The notes under the pieces: generated by a model
Database searches by the model: none
Told to the model about the DNA's origin: nothing
The model's input: only the letters and a program-made list of their open reading frames with translations
Shown here: in pieces, positions 5,507 through 12,360 of the stretch
Position numbering within the stretch: the first letter of the stretch is position 1
Layout: each line of letters opens with the position of its first letter
Source of the DNA: Paracoccaceae bacterium
GTDB lineage: Bacteria > Pseudomonadota > Alphaproteobacteria > Rhodobacterales > Rhodobacteraceae
Assembly (NCBI GenBank): GCA_025458985.1
Contig: JALORM010000021.1
Span: 1 to 12,360, forward strand
DNA: 12,360 bases
Reading direction: 5' to 3'
Made by a program: the position numbers and the translations under genes

Positions 5507-6394
5507 CTAGCTGCGGCTGGTCTGTTCCGCCGGCCAGAGCCCGTCCGGGCGCCAGACGAGCACCGCGATGATGAGCGCAAGCGATATGGCCTCGCGGTAG
5601 GGCAGGAGGGACTGCGGCAGGAAGCCCTGCAGGCAGACCTCGACCGCGCCCACGACGAAGCCGCCGATCACCGCCCCGGTCAGCGACCCCAGACCGCCCA
5701 GCACGGTCGCGATGAACGCCTTGAGGACCGGTGCCGCCCCCATCAGCGGATCGACGGACCCGCGCTGCGCCACCCAGAGGACGGCCGCGACGCCGGCCAG
5801 GATGCCCGAGACTGCGAAGGCCAGCGCGATCACATGGTTCGCGCGCAGCCCCATGAGCCGCACCACGGGAAAATCCTCGGCCGCGGCACGCATCGCGAGG
5901 CCCATCACGGTCCGGCGCAGGAACACCGACAGAAGCACCAGCGACAGGGCGACGGTCAGGATCGAGATGAGGGCGATCACGCCGATGCGAACCGGCCCGA
6001 GATCGAGCGTGCCCGACATCCAGGCGGGCAGCACCACCGGCACGGGGCGCGCAGAAATGCCGTTCTGGAACAGGACCTTGATGATTTCGCTGACAGCGAA
6101 CGAGGTGATGAGCAGGGTTGTGACGTCCGCCCCCCGCATCGCCCGGAAAGCCACGCGTTCCATGCTGACGGCGGCCAGGATCGCCACGGCAAGCCCCAGC
6201 GCAACCGCCGCCGCGACCGGCCAGGCGGAGGCGAGCGCGATCCAGATGCCGTAGCCCGCGACCGTCATCACCTCGCCATGGGCGAAGTTGATCAGCCGGA
6301 CGATGGAGAAGACGACCGCCAGGCCCAGCGCGAGCAGAGCGTAGATCCCGCCCAGGCTGACCGCGTTCACCATCTGCTGGAGGATGAGGTCCAT
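5507..6394 (-). CDS. livH: Branched-chain amino acid-type ABC transporter permease LivH
   Basis: A 295-residue integral membrane permease of standard length with about eight hydrophobic segments. It starts MDLILQQMVNAVSLGGIYAL and carries the LivH motif IVRLINFAHGEVMTVAGY near residues 32-49. The cytoplasmic coupling loop RAAAEDFPVVRLMGL contacts the ATPases, and the C-terminal region has VLGGLGSLTGAVIGG. It forms the channel with the LivM half of the fusion at 8258-10111, fed by the binding protein at 7108-8265. The ATG at 6394 follows GAGGGGG and lies nine bases after the LivF stop. The gene symbol denotes the family; the substrate may be an amide or amino acid derivative, not leucine. Confidence 0.93.
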   Translation of the reverse strand: MDLILQQMVNAVSLGGIYALLALGLAVVFSIVRLINFAHGEVMTVAGYGIWIALASAWPVAAAVALGLAVAILAAVSMERVAFRAMRGADVTTLLITSFAVSEIIKVLFQNGISARPVPVVLPAWMSGTLDLGPVRIGVIALISILTVALSLVLLSVFLRRTVMGLAMRAAAEDFPVVRLMGLRANHVIALAFAVSGILAGVAAVLWVAQRGSVDPLMGAAPVLKAFIATVLGGLGSLTGAVIGGFVVGAVEVCLQGFLPQSLLPYREAISLALIIAVLVWRPDGLWPAEQTSRS

Positions 6395-6403
6395 GGTACC
6401 CCC

Positions 6404-7105
6404 TCAGGCCGCGAGGTAGGCGCGGCGGACATGGTCCGAGGCCGCGACTTCGGCGGCGGGACCGGACAGCGCCGCCCGGCCGTTGGCCAGCACGACGGCC
6501 TGGTCGGCAATTGCCAGCGACATCGGCACGTTCTGCTCGACCAGAAGGATCGTGAGCCCTTCGGCCTTCAGTCCGGCCACGATGTCGAAGACCCGCTCGA
6601 CCATCTGCGGGGCGAGGCCGAGCGAGGGTTCGTCCAGCAGCAGCAGGCGCGGACCGGCCATCAGCGCCCGGGCCAGGGCCAGCATCTGCTGTTCGCCGCC
6701 CGACAGAAGCCCTGCCTTCTGGTGCCGCCGCTCGGCCAGGACGGGAAAGCGCTCTTCCATTGCCGCGACGCGCCGGCGCCTTTCGGCGGGCGGGGTATGG
6801 ACGGCCCCGCCGAGCGTGAGGTTCTCGGCCACCGTCAGCCCGGCGAAGAGCCGCCGGCCCTCGGGGACCAGCGCGACCCCGCGCCGCGCCAGCGTCTCGG
6901 GCGGCAGGCCGCCGGCGGTCTCTCCGGCGATCTCGATCCGGCCTGCGGCGGGCACGAGACCGGCGATCGCCGCCAGCGTCGAGGTCTTTCCCGCGCCATT
7001 GGCGCCAAGCAGCGCCAGGAGCTGGCCTCGGGCCAGCGACAGGTCGAGGCCGCGCACGGCCTCGACCGCGCCGTACCGCACCTTGAGGTCGCGGACGGCC
7101 AGCAT
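6404..7105 (-). CDS. livF: ABC transporter ATP-binding protein LivF
   Basis: A 233-residue ATPase of the branched-chain amino acid-type importer, located on the cytoplasmic face of the permeases. All motifs are present: Walker A GANGAGKTS at 34-42, the LivF-typical PEGRRLF at 81-87, signature LSGGEQQ at 134-140, Walker B LLLLDEP at 154-160, and the LivF-type VEQN at 189-192 in place of the switch histidine. Start choice: the ATG at 7105 gives the normal MLAVRDLKVRYG; an in-frame GTG at 7111 overlapping the previous stop as GTGA is possible and would add two residues. Either way it is translationally coupled to the binding-protein gene, since there is no clear ribosome-binding site. Confidence 0.94.
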   Translation of the reverse strand: MLAVRDLKVRYGAVEAVRGLDLSLARGQLLALLGANGAGKTSTLAAIAGLVPAAGRIEIAGETAGGLPPETLARRGVALVPEGRRLFAGLTVAENLTLGGAVHTPPAERRRRVAAMEERFPVLAERRHQKAGLLSGGEQQMLALARALMAGPRLLLLDEPSLGLAPQMVERVFDIVAGLKAEGLTILLVEQNVPMSLAIADQAVVLANGRAALSGPAAEVAASDHVRRAYLAA

Positions 7106-7107
7106 GG

Positions 7108-8265
7108 TCACGGCGCGGGCATCGTGGCCGGATCGGCCATCTCGCGCCGGATGATCACCTTCTCGCCGCCCTCGATGCGCGCCAGCACGACCGAGCGCAT
7201 CGGCATCCGGTCGGTGCCCGCGAAGGTGTAGGACGACATGATCCCCTCGGTCTCGGGCAGCGCGGCCAGAGCCTGACCCACGGCGGCGGCATCGGTCGTG
7301 CCGGCAGCCTGCACCGCGGCGTCGATCATGCCCAGGATGTCGCAGCCGTTCACCACGTAGTTGGTGTCGGCGACCTTGCCCGTCGCGGCCTCGAAGCGCG
7401 CGTTGAACTCGGCATGGGCGCTGCCGGGGTCGGGATAGCCGCCCGAAGTATGCACGACCCCTTCGACGACCTCGCCCAGTCCCCGCACGGTGGGTGTGTC
7501 GAGCACGTCGGCCCCCATGACCGGGATGGTCACGCCCGCACCCCTCAGGGCCTTGATGAAGGCCGGGAAGTCGGGTTCCCAGGCGCTGGTCATGATGACG
7601 TCCGGGGGCGGGTTCAGCGCCTGGATCGTGGTCACGATGGCCGAGAAGTCCGGCTGGTTCATGGTGAACGAGGCTTCGCCGACGACCTGTCCGCCATTGG
7701 CTTCGAACACGGTCCCGAAGTAGGCGGGTCCGAACTGGGTGTAGGCCGCGTCCGGCGACTTCAGCAGGAAGGCGGTCTTGTAGCCGAGCTCCGCCGCGTA
7801 GGCGCCGAGCACCGCGGCCTGCTGGTTGTCGGCCGGGTAGCTGCCGAACACGTACTCTCCGACCGAGGTGAGGATCGGCGCCGTGCCCGCAAAGGTCATC
7901 GTCGGAATCTGCGCGGGGCTGGTGATCTGCCCCATCGCCATGGTCGGATCGCCGTCCGGCGGCGCCACGATGAAGTTGACGCCGATATCGACGAATTCCT
8001 GCGCGAACTTCACCGCCTCGGAGATCTCGGAGCGCGTGTCGCGCACCTCGAGCCGGATCGGATGCTTGCCGGCGATGCCGCCGCTTGCGTTCATCTCGTC
8101 GACGCAGAACTTGAAGCCGTCGTAGGCCGGCTGGCTGAACGGCGCCAGGCCGCCCGAATTGGCCACGGCGACGCCGATCACGTAGTCCTGTGCCAGCGCG
8201 CCCGTCGCGGTCGCGGCCGTGACGGCGAGGGCAAGGGCGCCCGCCCTGCGGCAATACCTATCCAT
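7108..8265 (-). CDS. LivK-like periplasmic binding protein of the importer
   Basis: A 385-residue type I periplasmic binding protein. The signal peptide is clear (MDRYCRRAGALALAVTAATA, cleaved near GALAQ-D at residue 25/26), followed by VIGVAVANSGGLAPFSQPAYDG, given here by position 28-49. The two-lobed fold shows FCVDEMNASGGIAGK, FIVAPPDGDP and EANGGQVVGEASFTMNQPDFSAIV-like segments in the usual order. It captures the substrate in the periplasm for LivMG/LivF/LivH. The start at 8265 has AGGGGAAA upstream, and its first eight bases overlap the end of the LivM-LivG gene. It is a different subfamily from the amide-type protein at 464-1574, so the two importers probably take different substrates. 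The ligand cannot be named from sequence. Confidence 0.92.
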   Translation of the reverse strand: MDRYCRRAGALALAVTAATATGALAQDYVIGVAVANSGGLAPFSQPAYDGFKFCVDEMNASGGIAGKHPIRLEVRDTRSEISEAVKFAQEFVDIGVNFIVAPPDGDPTMAMGQITSPAQIPTMTFAGTAPILTSVGEYVFGSYPADNQQAAVLGAYAAELGYKTAFLLKSPDAAYTQFGPAYFGTVFEANGGQVVGEASFTMNQPDFSAIVTTIQALNPPPDVIMTSAWEPDFPAFIKALRGAGVTIPVMGADVLDTPTVRGLGEVVEGVVHTSGGYPDPGSAHAEFNARFEAATGKVADTNYVVNGCDILGMIDAAVQAAGTTDAAAVGQALAALPETEGIMSSYTFAGTDRMPMRSVVLARIEGGEKVIIRREMADPATMPAP

Positions 8266-10111
8266 GTTGCATTTCCCCTGTTGCGATCGAATGCTCCGCC
8301 TCCGTCATGGTCGCCCTCGCCACGCCGGAGGCGCGCGTGCCGAGGTAGGCTTCGATGACACCGGGGTGCCCCTGCACCTCTGCGGGAGTTCCTTCGGCGA
8401 TCAACTGACCGCGGTTCAGCACGATCACGTGGTTGCAGAGCCCCATGACGAAGCCCAGGTCGTGATCGATCAGCACGATGCCGATGCCGCGATCGGCCGG
8501 AAGATCGCGCAGGCGGGTGGCAAGATCGGCCGTCTCTTCGGGGTTCATGCCCGCGGCCGGTTCGTCGAGCAGCAGGAACACCGGGGCCGCAGCCAGCGCG
8601 CGGGCGATCTCGAGCCGGCGGCGCGCGCCGTAGGCCAGCGCCGCGGCAGGGCGTGCGGCATCGGAAGCAAGGCCCACGTGCGCCAGTTCCCGCGCGGCGG
8701 TCGCGCGGGCCACCGCCGCCGGCAGGCCGCGCGCCAGCGCAGGCACGGCCACGTTCTCTTCGACCGATAGCCCGCCGAACAAGCGGATGTTCTGGAAGCT
8801 GCGGGCGATCCCGGCCCGGGCCACCCGTTCCGGTGTGGCATGGGTCAGGTCGGACGACCCCATCGTGATGCGCCCGGACGTGGCCGCGCCGAGGCCGGTC
8901 ACGGCGTTGACCAGCGTGGACTTGCCTGCGCCGTTGGGGCCGATCAGGCCGGTGATGCGGCCCGCCGGGATCGTCGCCGACACGTCCTGAAGCGCGACGA
9001 GGCCGGCGAACTGCTTGCCGAGGCGGTCGATCACGAGCCTTGCACCGCCTGCCCCGGAGACCGGCGCCGGAGGCGGCGGCGCGCGGCGGCGCGGCAGCGG
9101 AAAGGGCAGTTCCCGCCGGCCGAACAGCCCGGCCGGCCGGAAGAGCAGAACCGCCAGCATCGCGAGGCTGACCCCGACCGTCGGCAACCCGAACAGCGCA
9201 GGCAGCGACACCGGACCCAGGGTGACGCCGCCTTCCAGCCGCTGGAGTCCTTCCTGCAACGCCATGACCAGCGCGGTACCGCCGACCGCTCCGGTGACCG
9301 TGCCCATGCCGCCGACGATCATCATGGCAACCAGGCCGAAGACCAGGTCGAAGTAGAAATCCCGCGGCGTGAAGGCGCCGAGCATGTGGCCGTAGAGCGC
9401 CCCCGCCATCGCCGCCAGCGCGCCCGACAGCACCCAGGCCCGCAGCCGCATGCGCCCGGGATCGATGCCAAGCGCCCGCGCCGCGGGTTCGTTGTCGCGC
9501 GCGGCCCGAAGCATCAGGCCGGTGCGGCCGTCGCGGAAGAGGCGCGCGACCAGCAGGAACCCCGCCGCCGCGGCCGCCGCGATCCAGAGGTCGGTTGTGC
9601 GCGGGATGCCCCAGAAGGCCCGGTTGCCGCCGGTCAGGTGCTGCGCCGCCGCCATGACCGTGTAGACGATGATCAGGAATCCCAGCGTTGCGATCGCGCC
9701 CGATGCGCCCGAAAGCCGGGCGATCGCCAGCCCCGAACCCAGGGCCAGCGCCGCGCCGACGACCGCGGCCAGCAGCAGCCCCAGGCTGCCCGGCAGCTCG
9801 TAGCCGCCCATCCATCCCGGCAGTTCCGGCAGGGACCGGCCGAGCATGGTCGCGGGCATCGTGACCCAGGCCGACACATAGGCGCCGACCAGCATGAAGG
9901 CCGTGTGTCCGAAGGAGACGACGCCCGAGGTGCCGCTGAAGACCTGGATCGCAAGGACGGCACAGAGGTTGACGCAGAACAGCGTCGCGGCCCGCTGCCC
10001 GGGCAGCCCGAAGACGACCGCCACCGCCAACACGCCCGCCAGGACCACGGCCACCAGCAGCAGCGCCTCGGCCGCGGCCTGCCAGGGATGGGGAACGGTG
10101 GCGTCAGTCAC
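8258..10111 (-). CDS. LivM-LivG fusion: ABC permease joined to ATP-binding protein
   Basis: A 617-residue fusion of two subunits usually encoded separately. Residues about 15-330 are a LivM permease (multiple membrane segments; SGVVSFGHTAFMLVGAYVSA at 62-81; coupling loop RAARDNEPAARALGID at 202-217). A proline/arginine-rich linker at about 332-357 leads to a LivG ATPase: Walker A GPNGAGKST at 391-399, Q-loop SFQN at 438-441, signature-like LAYGARRRLE at 492-501, Walker B VFLLLDEP at 511-518 and switch H550. A tail of about 25 residues after EAYLG is unusual. The start is GTG at 10111-10109, with GGAG about 12 bases upstream; no ATG is nearby. First gene of the importer operon, fusing channel and motor in cis. 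Such fusions are known in Proteobacteria. Confidence 0.93.
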   Translation of the reverse strand: MTDATVPHPWQAAAEALLLVAVVLAGVLAVAVVFGLPGQRAATLFCVNLCAVLAIQVFSGTSGVVSFGHTAFMLVGAYVSAWVTMPATMLGRSLPELPGWMGGYELPGSLGLLLAAVVGAALALGSGLAIARLSGASGAIATLGFLIIVYTVMAAAQHLTGGNRAFWGIPRTTDLWIAAAAAAGFLLVARLFRDGRTGLMLRAARDNEPAARALGIDPGRMRLRAWVLSGALAAMAGALYGHMLGAFTPRDFYFDLVFGLVAMMIVGGMGTVTGAVGGTALVMALQEGLQRLEGGVTLGPVSLPALFGLPTVGVSLAMLAVLLFRPAGLFGRRELPFPLPRRRAPPPPAPVSGAGGARLVIDRLGKQFAGLVALQDVSATIPAGRITGLIGPNGAGKSTLVNAVTGLGAATSGRITMGSSDLTHATPERVARAGIARSFQNIRLFGGLSVEENVAVPALARGLPAAVARATAARELAHVGLASDAARPAAALAYGARRRLEIARALAAAPVFLLLDEPAAGMNPEETADLATRLRDLPADRGIGIVLIDHDLGFVMGLCNHVIVLNRGQLIAEGTPAEVQGHPGVIEAYLGTRASGVARATMTEAEHSIATGEMQHG

Positions 10112-10144
10112 TGTCCGAACCGGCTCCGAGTGGGGTCCCCTGCG

Positions 10145-10172
10145 ACTATCGGCGGCGTTCCGGATGTGTCAA
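10145..10172 (-). promoter_or_regulatory. Sigma-70-type promoter of the importer operon
   Basis: On the minus strand a perfect -35 TTGACA (10172-10167) is followed after 16 bases by GATAGT (10150-10145), which matches TATAAT at four of six positions. Transcription would start near 10138, leaving a short leader before the GTG at 10111. It is the best promoter match in the divergent region. Confidence 0.6.
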
Positions 10173-10194
10173 CCAGTTTTCAATGCAAGGCTGA

Positions 10195-10222
10195 TTGACG
10201 AACCTGAAAATTCATGTTCAGA
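10195..10222 (+). promoter_or_regulatory. Possible weak promoter for the amidohydrolase/ligase pair
   Basis: TTGACG at 10195-10200 is a fair -35, but 16 bases on, TTCAGA (10217-10222) matches the -10 consensus poorly. If real, the promoter would need activation. The 18-bp dyad at 10204-10221 sits inside the spacer and reaches into the -10 element. Confidence 0.25.
10204..10221. promoter_or_regulatory. 18-bp dyad, candidate operator
   Basis: CTGAA at 10204-10208 is inverted as TTCAG at 10217-10221, with two further matching pairs inside (AT/AT). A second inverted pair, TTTTCA at 10177-10182 and TGAAAA at 10205-10210, overlaps it. This AT-rich dyad lies between the two divergent operons, one of which encodes an RpiR regulator, so it is the best visible operator candidate. 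Binding is inferred only. Confidence 0.4.
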
Positions 10223-10270
10223 CGTTCCGGTGCTGCGCAATTTGGCGATCTGGCCAGAGGGAACGCTGGA

Positions 10271-11059
10271 ATGACAGGGTTGCTCGCCGCCGACGAACCC
10301 GATCCCGTCGCGGTCGACCGCCCGGACGCGACAAGCCCCTTCCTGCTGATCGGCGACCACGCCGGAAACCTCGTGCCGCGGGCGCTTGGCGACCTGGGCC
10401 TGCAGCGGCCCGACCTCGAGCGCCACATCGGGATCGACATCGGCATCCGTGGCCTTGGCGCCGCGCTGTCCGAGGCGCTCGATGCCACCTTCATCCACCA
10501 GCGTTATTCGCGGCTGGTGATCGACTGCAACCGCCCGCCCGACCAGCCGGACGCATTCGCCGAGGTCAGCGACGGCACGCGGGTGCCGGGCAACGCGCAC
10601 CTTTCCGACGCGGACCGGCAGGCCCGGATCGGGGCGATCTTCGCGCCCTATCACGCGCGTATCGGCGCGACGCTTGACGCGCGGATCGCCCGGGGCGCGC
10701 CGCCGCCGATCCTCATAGCGCTGCACAGCTTCACCCGCCACCACGGTGACTATCCGGGCCCGCGGCCCTGGCACATCGGGGTGCTGTGGAACCGCGACGG
10801 CCGCCTGGCCCGCCGCCTGATCGACACGCTCTCGGCCGAAGGCGATCTGGTGGTCGGCATCAACGAGCCCTACGGCGTCAGCGACGAGCTCGACTATGCC
10901 GTGCCCGTGCACGCCGAAGCGCGGGGGCTTCTCCATGTCGAGGTCGAGGTCCGGCAGGACCTGATCGCTGACGAGGCCGGCCAACGGGCCTGGGCGGCGC
11001 GGCTTGCCCGGCTGCTGCCGGTCGCGGCGGACGGCTTCCTGAAGGAGAACGCGCAATGA
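10271..11059 (+). CDS. N-formylglutamate amidohydrolase-family enzyme
   Basis: A 262-residue predicted cytoplasmic amidohydrolase of the N-formylglutamate amidohydrolase (HutG-type deformylase) family. Family motifs in order: LLIGDHAGNLVPRAL at 25-39, RHIGIDIGIRGLGAAL at 51-66, YSRLVIDCNRPP at 79-90, ALHSFTRHH at 150-158, VGINEPYG at 195-202 and HVEVEVRQDLI at 222-232. H30, H152 and acidic residues are plausible metal or catalytic ligands. The start at 10271 is chosen because AGAGGG lies nine bases upstream; an in-frame ATG at 10214 would add 19 residues within the regulatory region. It overlaps the ligase gene as ATGA. Known members release formate or acyl groups from N-acyl amino acids. No other histidine-degradation genes are present, so a role in hut catabolism is doubtful. 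Confidence 0.86.
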   Translation: MTGLLAADEPDPVAVDRPDATSPFLLIGDHAGNLVPRALGDLGLQRPDLERHIGIDIGIRGLGAALSEALDATFIHQRYSRLVIDCNRPPDQPDAFAEVSDGTRVPGNAHLSDADRQARIGAIFAPYHARIGATLDARIARGAPPPILIALHSFTRHHGDYPGPRPWHIGVLWNRDGRLARRLIDTLSAEGDLVVGINEPYGVSDELDYAVPVHAEARGLLHVEVEVRQDLIADEAGQRAWAARLARLLPVAADGFLKENAQ

Positions 11060-12351
11060 CCGATCCCGCCTTCCTCTTCCTCGGCAACCAGGATCTGAGC
11101 GGCATCCTCCGGGGCCGGTCGGTGCCGCACGCGCGCATGTCCGAGGCCATGGCGGGCGGCTTGCCCTGGGTGCCCGCGAACATCACCATCGGGGCGCTCG
11201 ACACGCTGCCGCCCGACAACCCGTTCGGCCCGATGGGCGAGATCCGCTTTGCGCCGGACCCCGAGGCCATGGTCCGGCTTGGCAGCCATGGCGACGGGCC
11301 GGTGTTCGACCTTGCGCTCTGCGACCACCTGACGATGGACTGCGCGCCCTGGCCCTGGTGCCCGCGCCTGGCGCTGAAGGATGCCGTCGCCGCGCTGACG
11401 GCGCAGGGCCTGACCATGCGGGCGGCCTTCGAGCACGAATTCACCGTCCACGGGCTGGACCAGCCGGTGCATGTGGCCTTCTCGCTGTCGGCGGGGCGCG
11501 TGGTGGCGCCGCTGGCCGACCGCGTGCTTGCCACGCTCGACGCCGCCGGGTTCACGCTGGAGCAGTTCCAGGCCGAATACGGCGCCTCGCAGTTCGAGAT
11601 CAGCGCCGTTCCCGCCGATCCCCTGACCGCCGCGGACCGCTGCGTGCTGACGCTGGAGACGATCCGCGACACCGCGCGCGGCATGGGGCTGCGGGCAAGT
11701 TTCCTGCCCAAGCCCGCCCTCGACCGGGTGGGCAACGGCGTGCATGTCCACTTCTCGCTCTGGCGCGGCGGCCGCAACGTCACCTGCGAGGGCGACTGGC
11801 TGACGGCCGACAGCGCGCCCTTCGCGGCGGGGCTTCTGGACGAGGCCGAGGGGCTGATCCCGCTGACCGTGCTTTCGGCCAATTCCTATGCGCGGCTGCG
11901 CCCGCACAGCTGGGTCGGCGCCTTCACCGGCATCGGGGTCCGCAACCGCGAGACGATGCTGCGGCTTGTGCCGCGGGCGAGGGCTGCGGACGGCAGCAAC
12001 CCCGGGGCCTCGATCGAGTACCGTGTGACCGACGCCACGGCCAATCCCTACCTCGTTCTCGCCGCGATCATCCGGGCCGGACTTGGCGGCATCGCCGCGG
12101 GCAAGCCCGCCCCGCCCGACGTGGCGCAGGACCCCGCGGACCTGTCCGAGGCCGAGCGTGCGCGGCTGAACCTGCGCCCCCTGCCGCAGTCGATCGGCGC
12201 GGCGCTGACGCCGTTGGCCGAGGATCGGGCTCGCGCCTGGCTGGGCGCGCCACTGGCCGGGGCCTATTTCTCGTGCCGCCGCAACGATGCCCGCCACGCC
12301 GCAGAGATGTCGTTCGAAGACCTGGCGGCCCGGCTGTCGCTGGTCTACTGA
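11056..12351 (+). CDS. Glutamine synthetase-family ligase
   Basis: A 431-residue ATP-dependent ligase of the glutamine synthetase family, shorter than housekeeping GlnA and closer to the gamma-glutamyl-amine or gamma-glutamyl-amide synthetase types (PuuA-like). A short N-terminal domain with ILRGRSVP at 17-24 precedes the catalytic barrel: EHEF at 126-129 (E126, E128), EYGASQFEI at 174-182 (E174, E181), GNGVHVHFSL at 226-235 (H230), NSYARLRPHSW at 276-286 and IEYRVTDATANPYL at 320-333 (E321, R323). The metal, ATP and glutamate-binding positions therefore look intact. The ATG overlaps the amidohydrolase stop, so the two are co-translated and probably act in one pathway. It may join glutamate to an amine or ammonia derived from the imported compound. 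The exact acceptor is unknown; a plain glutamine synthetase role is less likely. Confidence 0.88.
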   Translation: MTDPAFLFLGNQDLSGILRGRSVPHARMSEAMAGGLPWVPANITIGALDTLPPDNPFGPMGEIRFAPDPEAMVRLGSHGDGPVFDLALCDHLTMDCAPWPWCPRLALKDAVAALTAQGLTMRAAFEHEFTVHGLDQPVHVAFSLSAGRVVAPLADRVLATLDAAGFTLEQFQAEYGASQFEISAVPADPLTAADRCVLTLETIRDTARGMGLRASFLPKPALDRVGNGVHVHFSLWRGGRNVTCEGDWLTADSAPFAAGLLDEAEGLIPLTVLSANSYARLRPHSWVGAFTGIGVRNRETMLRLVPRARAADGSNPGASIEYRVTDATANPYLVLAAIIRAGLGGIAAGKPAPPDVAQDPADLSEAERARLNLRPLPQSIGAALTPLAEDRARAWLGAPLAGAYFSCRRNDARHAAEMSFEDLAARLSLVY

Positions 12352-12360
12352 CCCCGGCCC

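Noticed and set aside
5438..7231. Long plus-strand open frame of about 600 codons
   Set aside because: It lies opposite the RpiR, LivH and LivF genes, is full of histidine, arginine and aspartate of the kind produced by antisense of high-G+C genes, and matches no family.
8840..10198. Plus-strand open frame of about 450 codons
   Set aside because: Antisense to the LivM-LivG fusion, whose motifs are all intact; the composition (RRRR, QQ, DR repeats) is that of a shadow frame.
10214..10270. Upstream ATG start for the amidohydrolase
   Set aside because: It lies within the dyad, has no ribosome-binding site, and adds residues outside the family domain.

Overview
The window is about 70% G+C DNA, densely coded, with overlapping start and stop codons. 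Gene content and style suggest an alphaproteobacterium, probably of the Rhodobacterales/Paracoccaceae type; this is inferred from gene families and base composition, not from a marker gene. No rRNA, tRNA, CRISPR array, transposase or phage gene was seen.

Left block (minus strand, 3572 down to 1): an amide- or urea-type ABC transport operon headed by its own regulators. From a long structured leader it reads amiC-like amide sensor, amiR-like ANTAR antiterminator, periplasmic binding protein and LivH/UrtB-type permease, which runs off the left edge. amiC and amiR overlap by ATGA. The leader carries two hexaloop hairpins with A at position 1 and G at position 4 of the loop. The second overlaps an intrinsic terminator just before the amiC ribosome-binding site. 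This looks like an ANTAR-controlled attenuator by which AmiC/AmiR control their own operon. The binding-protein gene is broken: about 47 conserved residues are missing and the reading frame shifts at 724-731.

Middle block (minus strand, 10111 down to 3896): a complete branched-chain/amide-type ABC importer followed by a regulator and an enzyme. The order is LivM-LivG permease-ATPase fusion, LivK-like binding protein, LivF ATPase, LivH permease, RpiR-family regulator and isochorismatase-family cysteine hydrolase. Genes overlap or are separated by at most about 15 bases, so they are probably one transcript. A good sigma-70-like promoter lies at 10145-10172.

Right block (plus strand, 10271 to 12351): a divergent pair overlapping by ATGA, an N-formylglutamate amidohydrolase-family enzyme and a glutamine synthetase-family ligase with its catalytic residues intact. 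The divergent region carries an 18-bp dyad that could be the operator of the RpiR regulator.

Taken together, the window looks like a nitrogen-scavenging island for amides, amidated compounds or amines. Two importers bring in substrates, and a hydrolase, an amidohydrolase and a glutamyl ligase process them. The substrates cannot be read from the sequence. The region 3573-3895 has no convincing gene.
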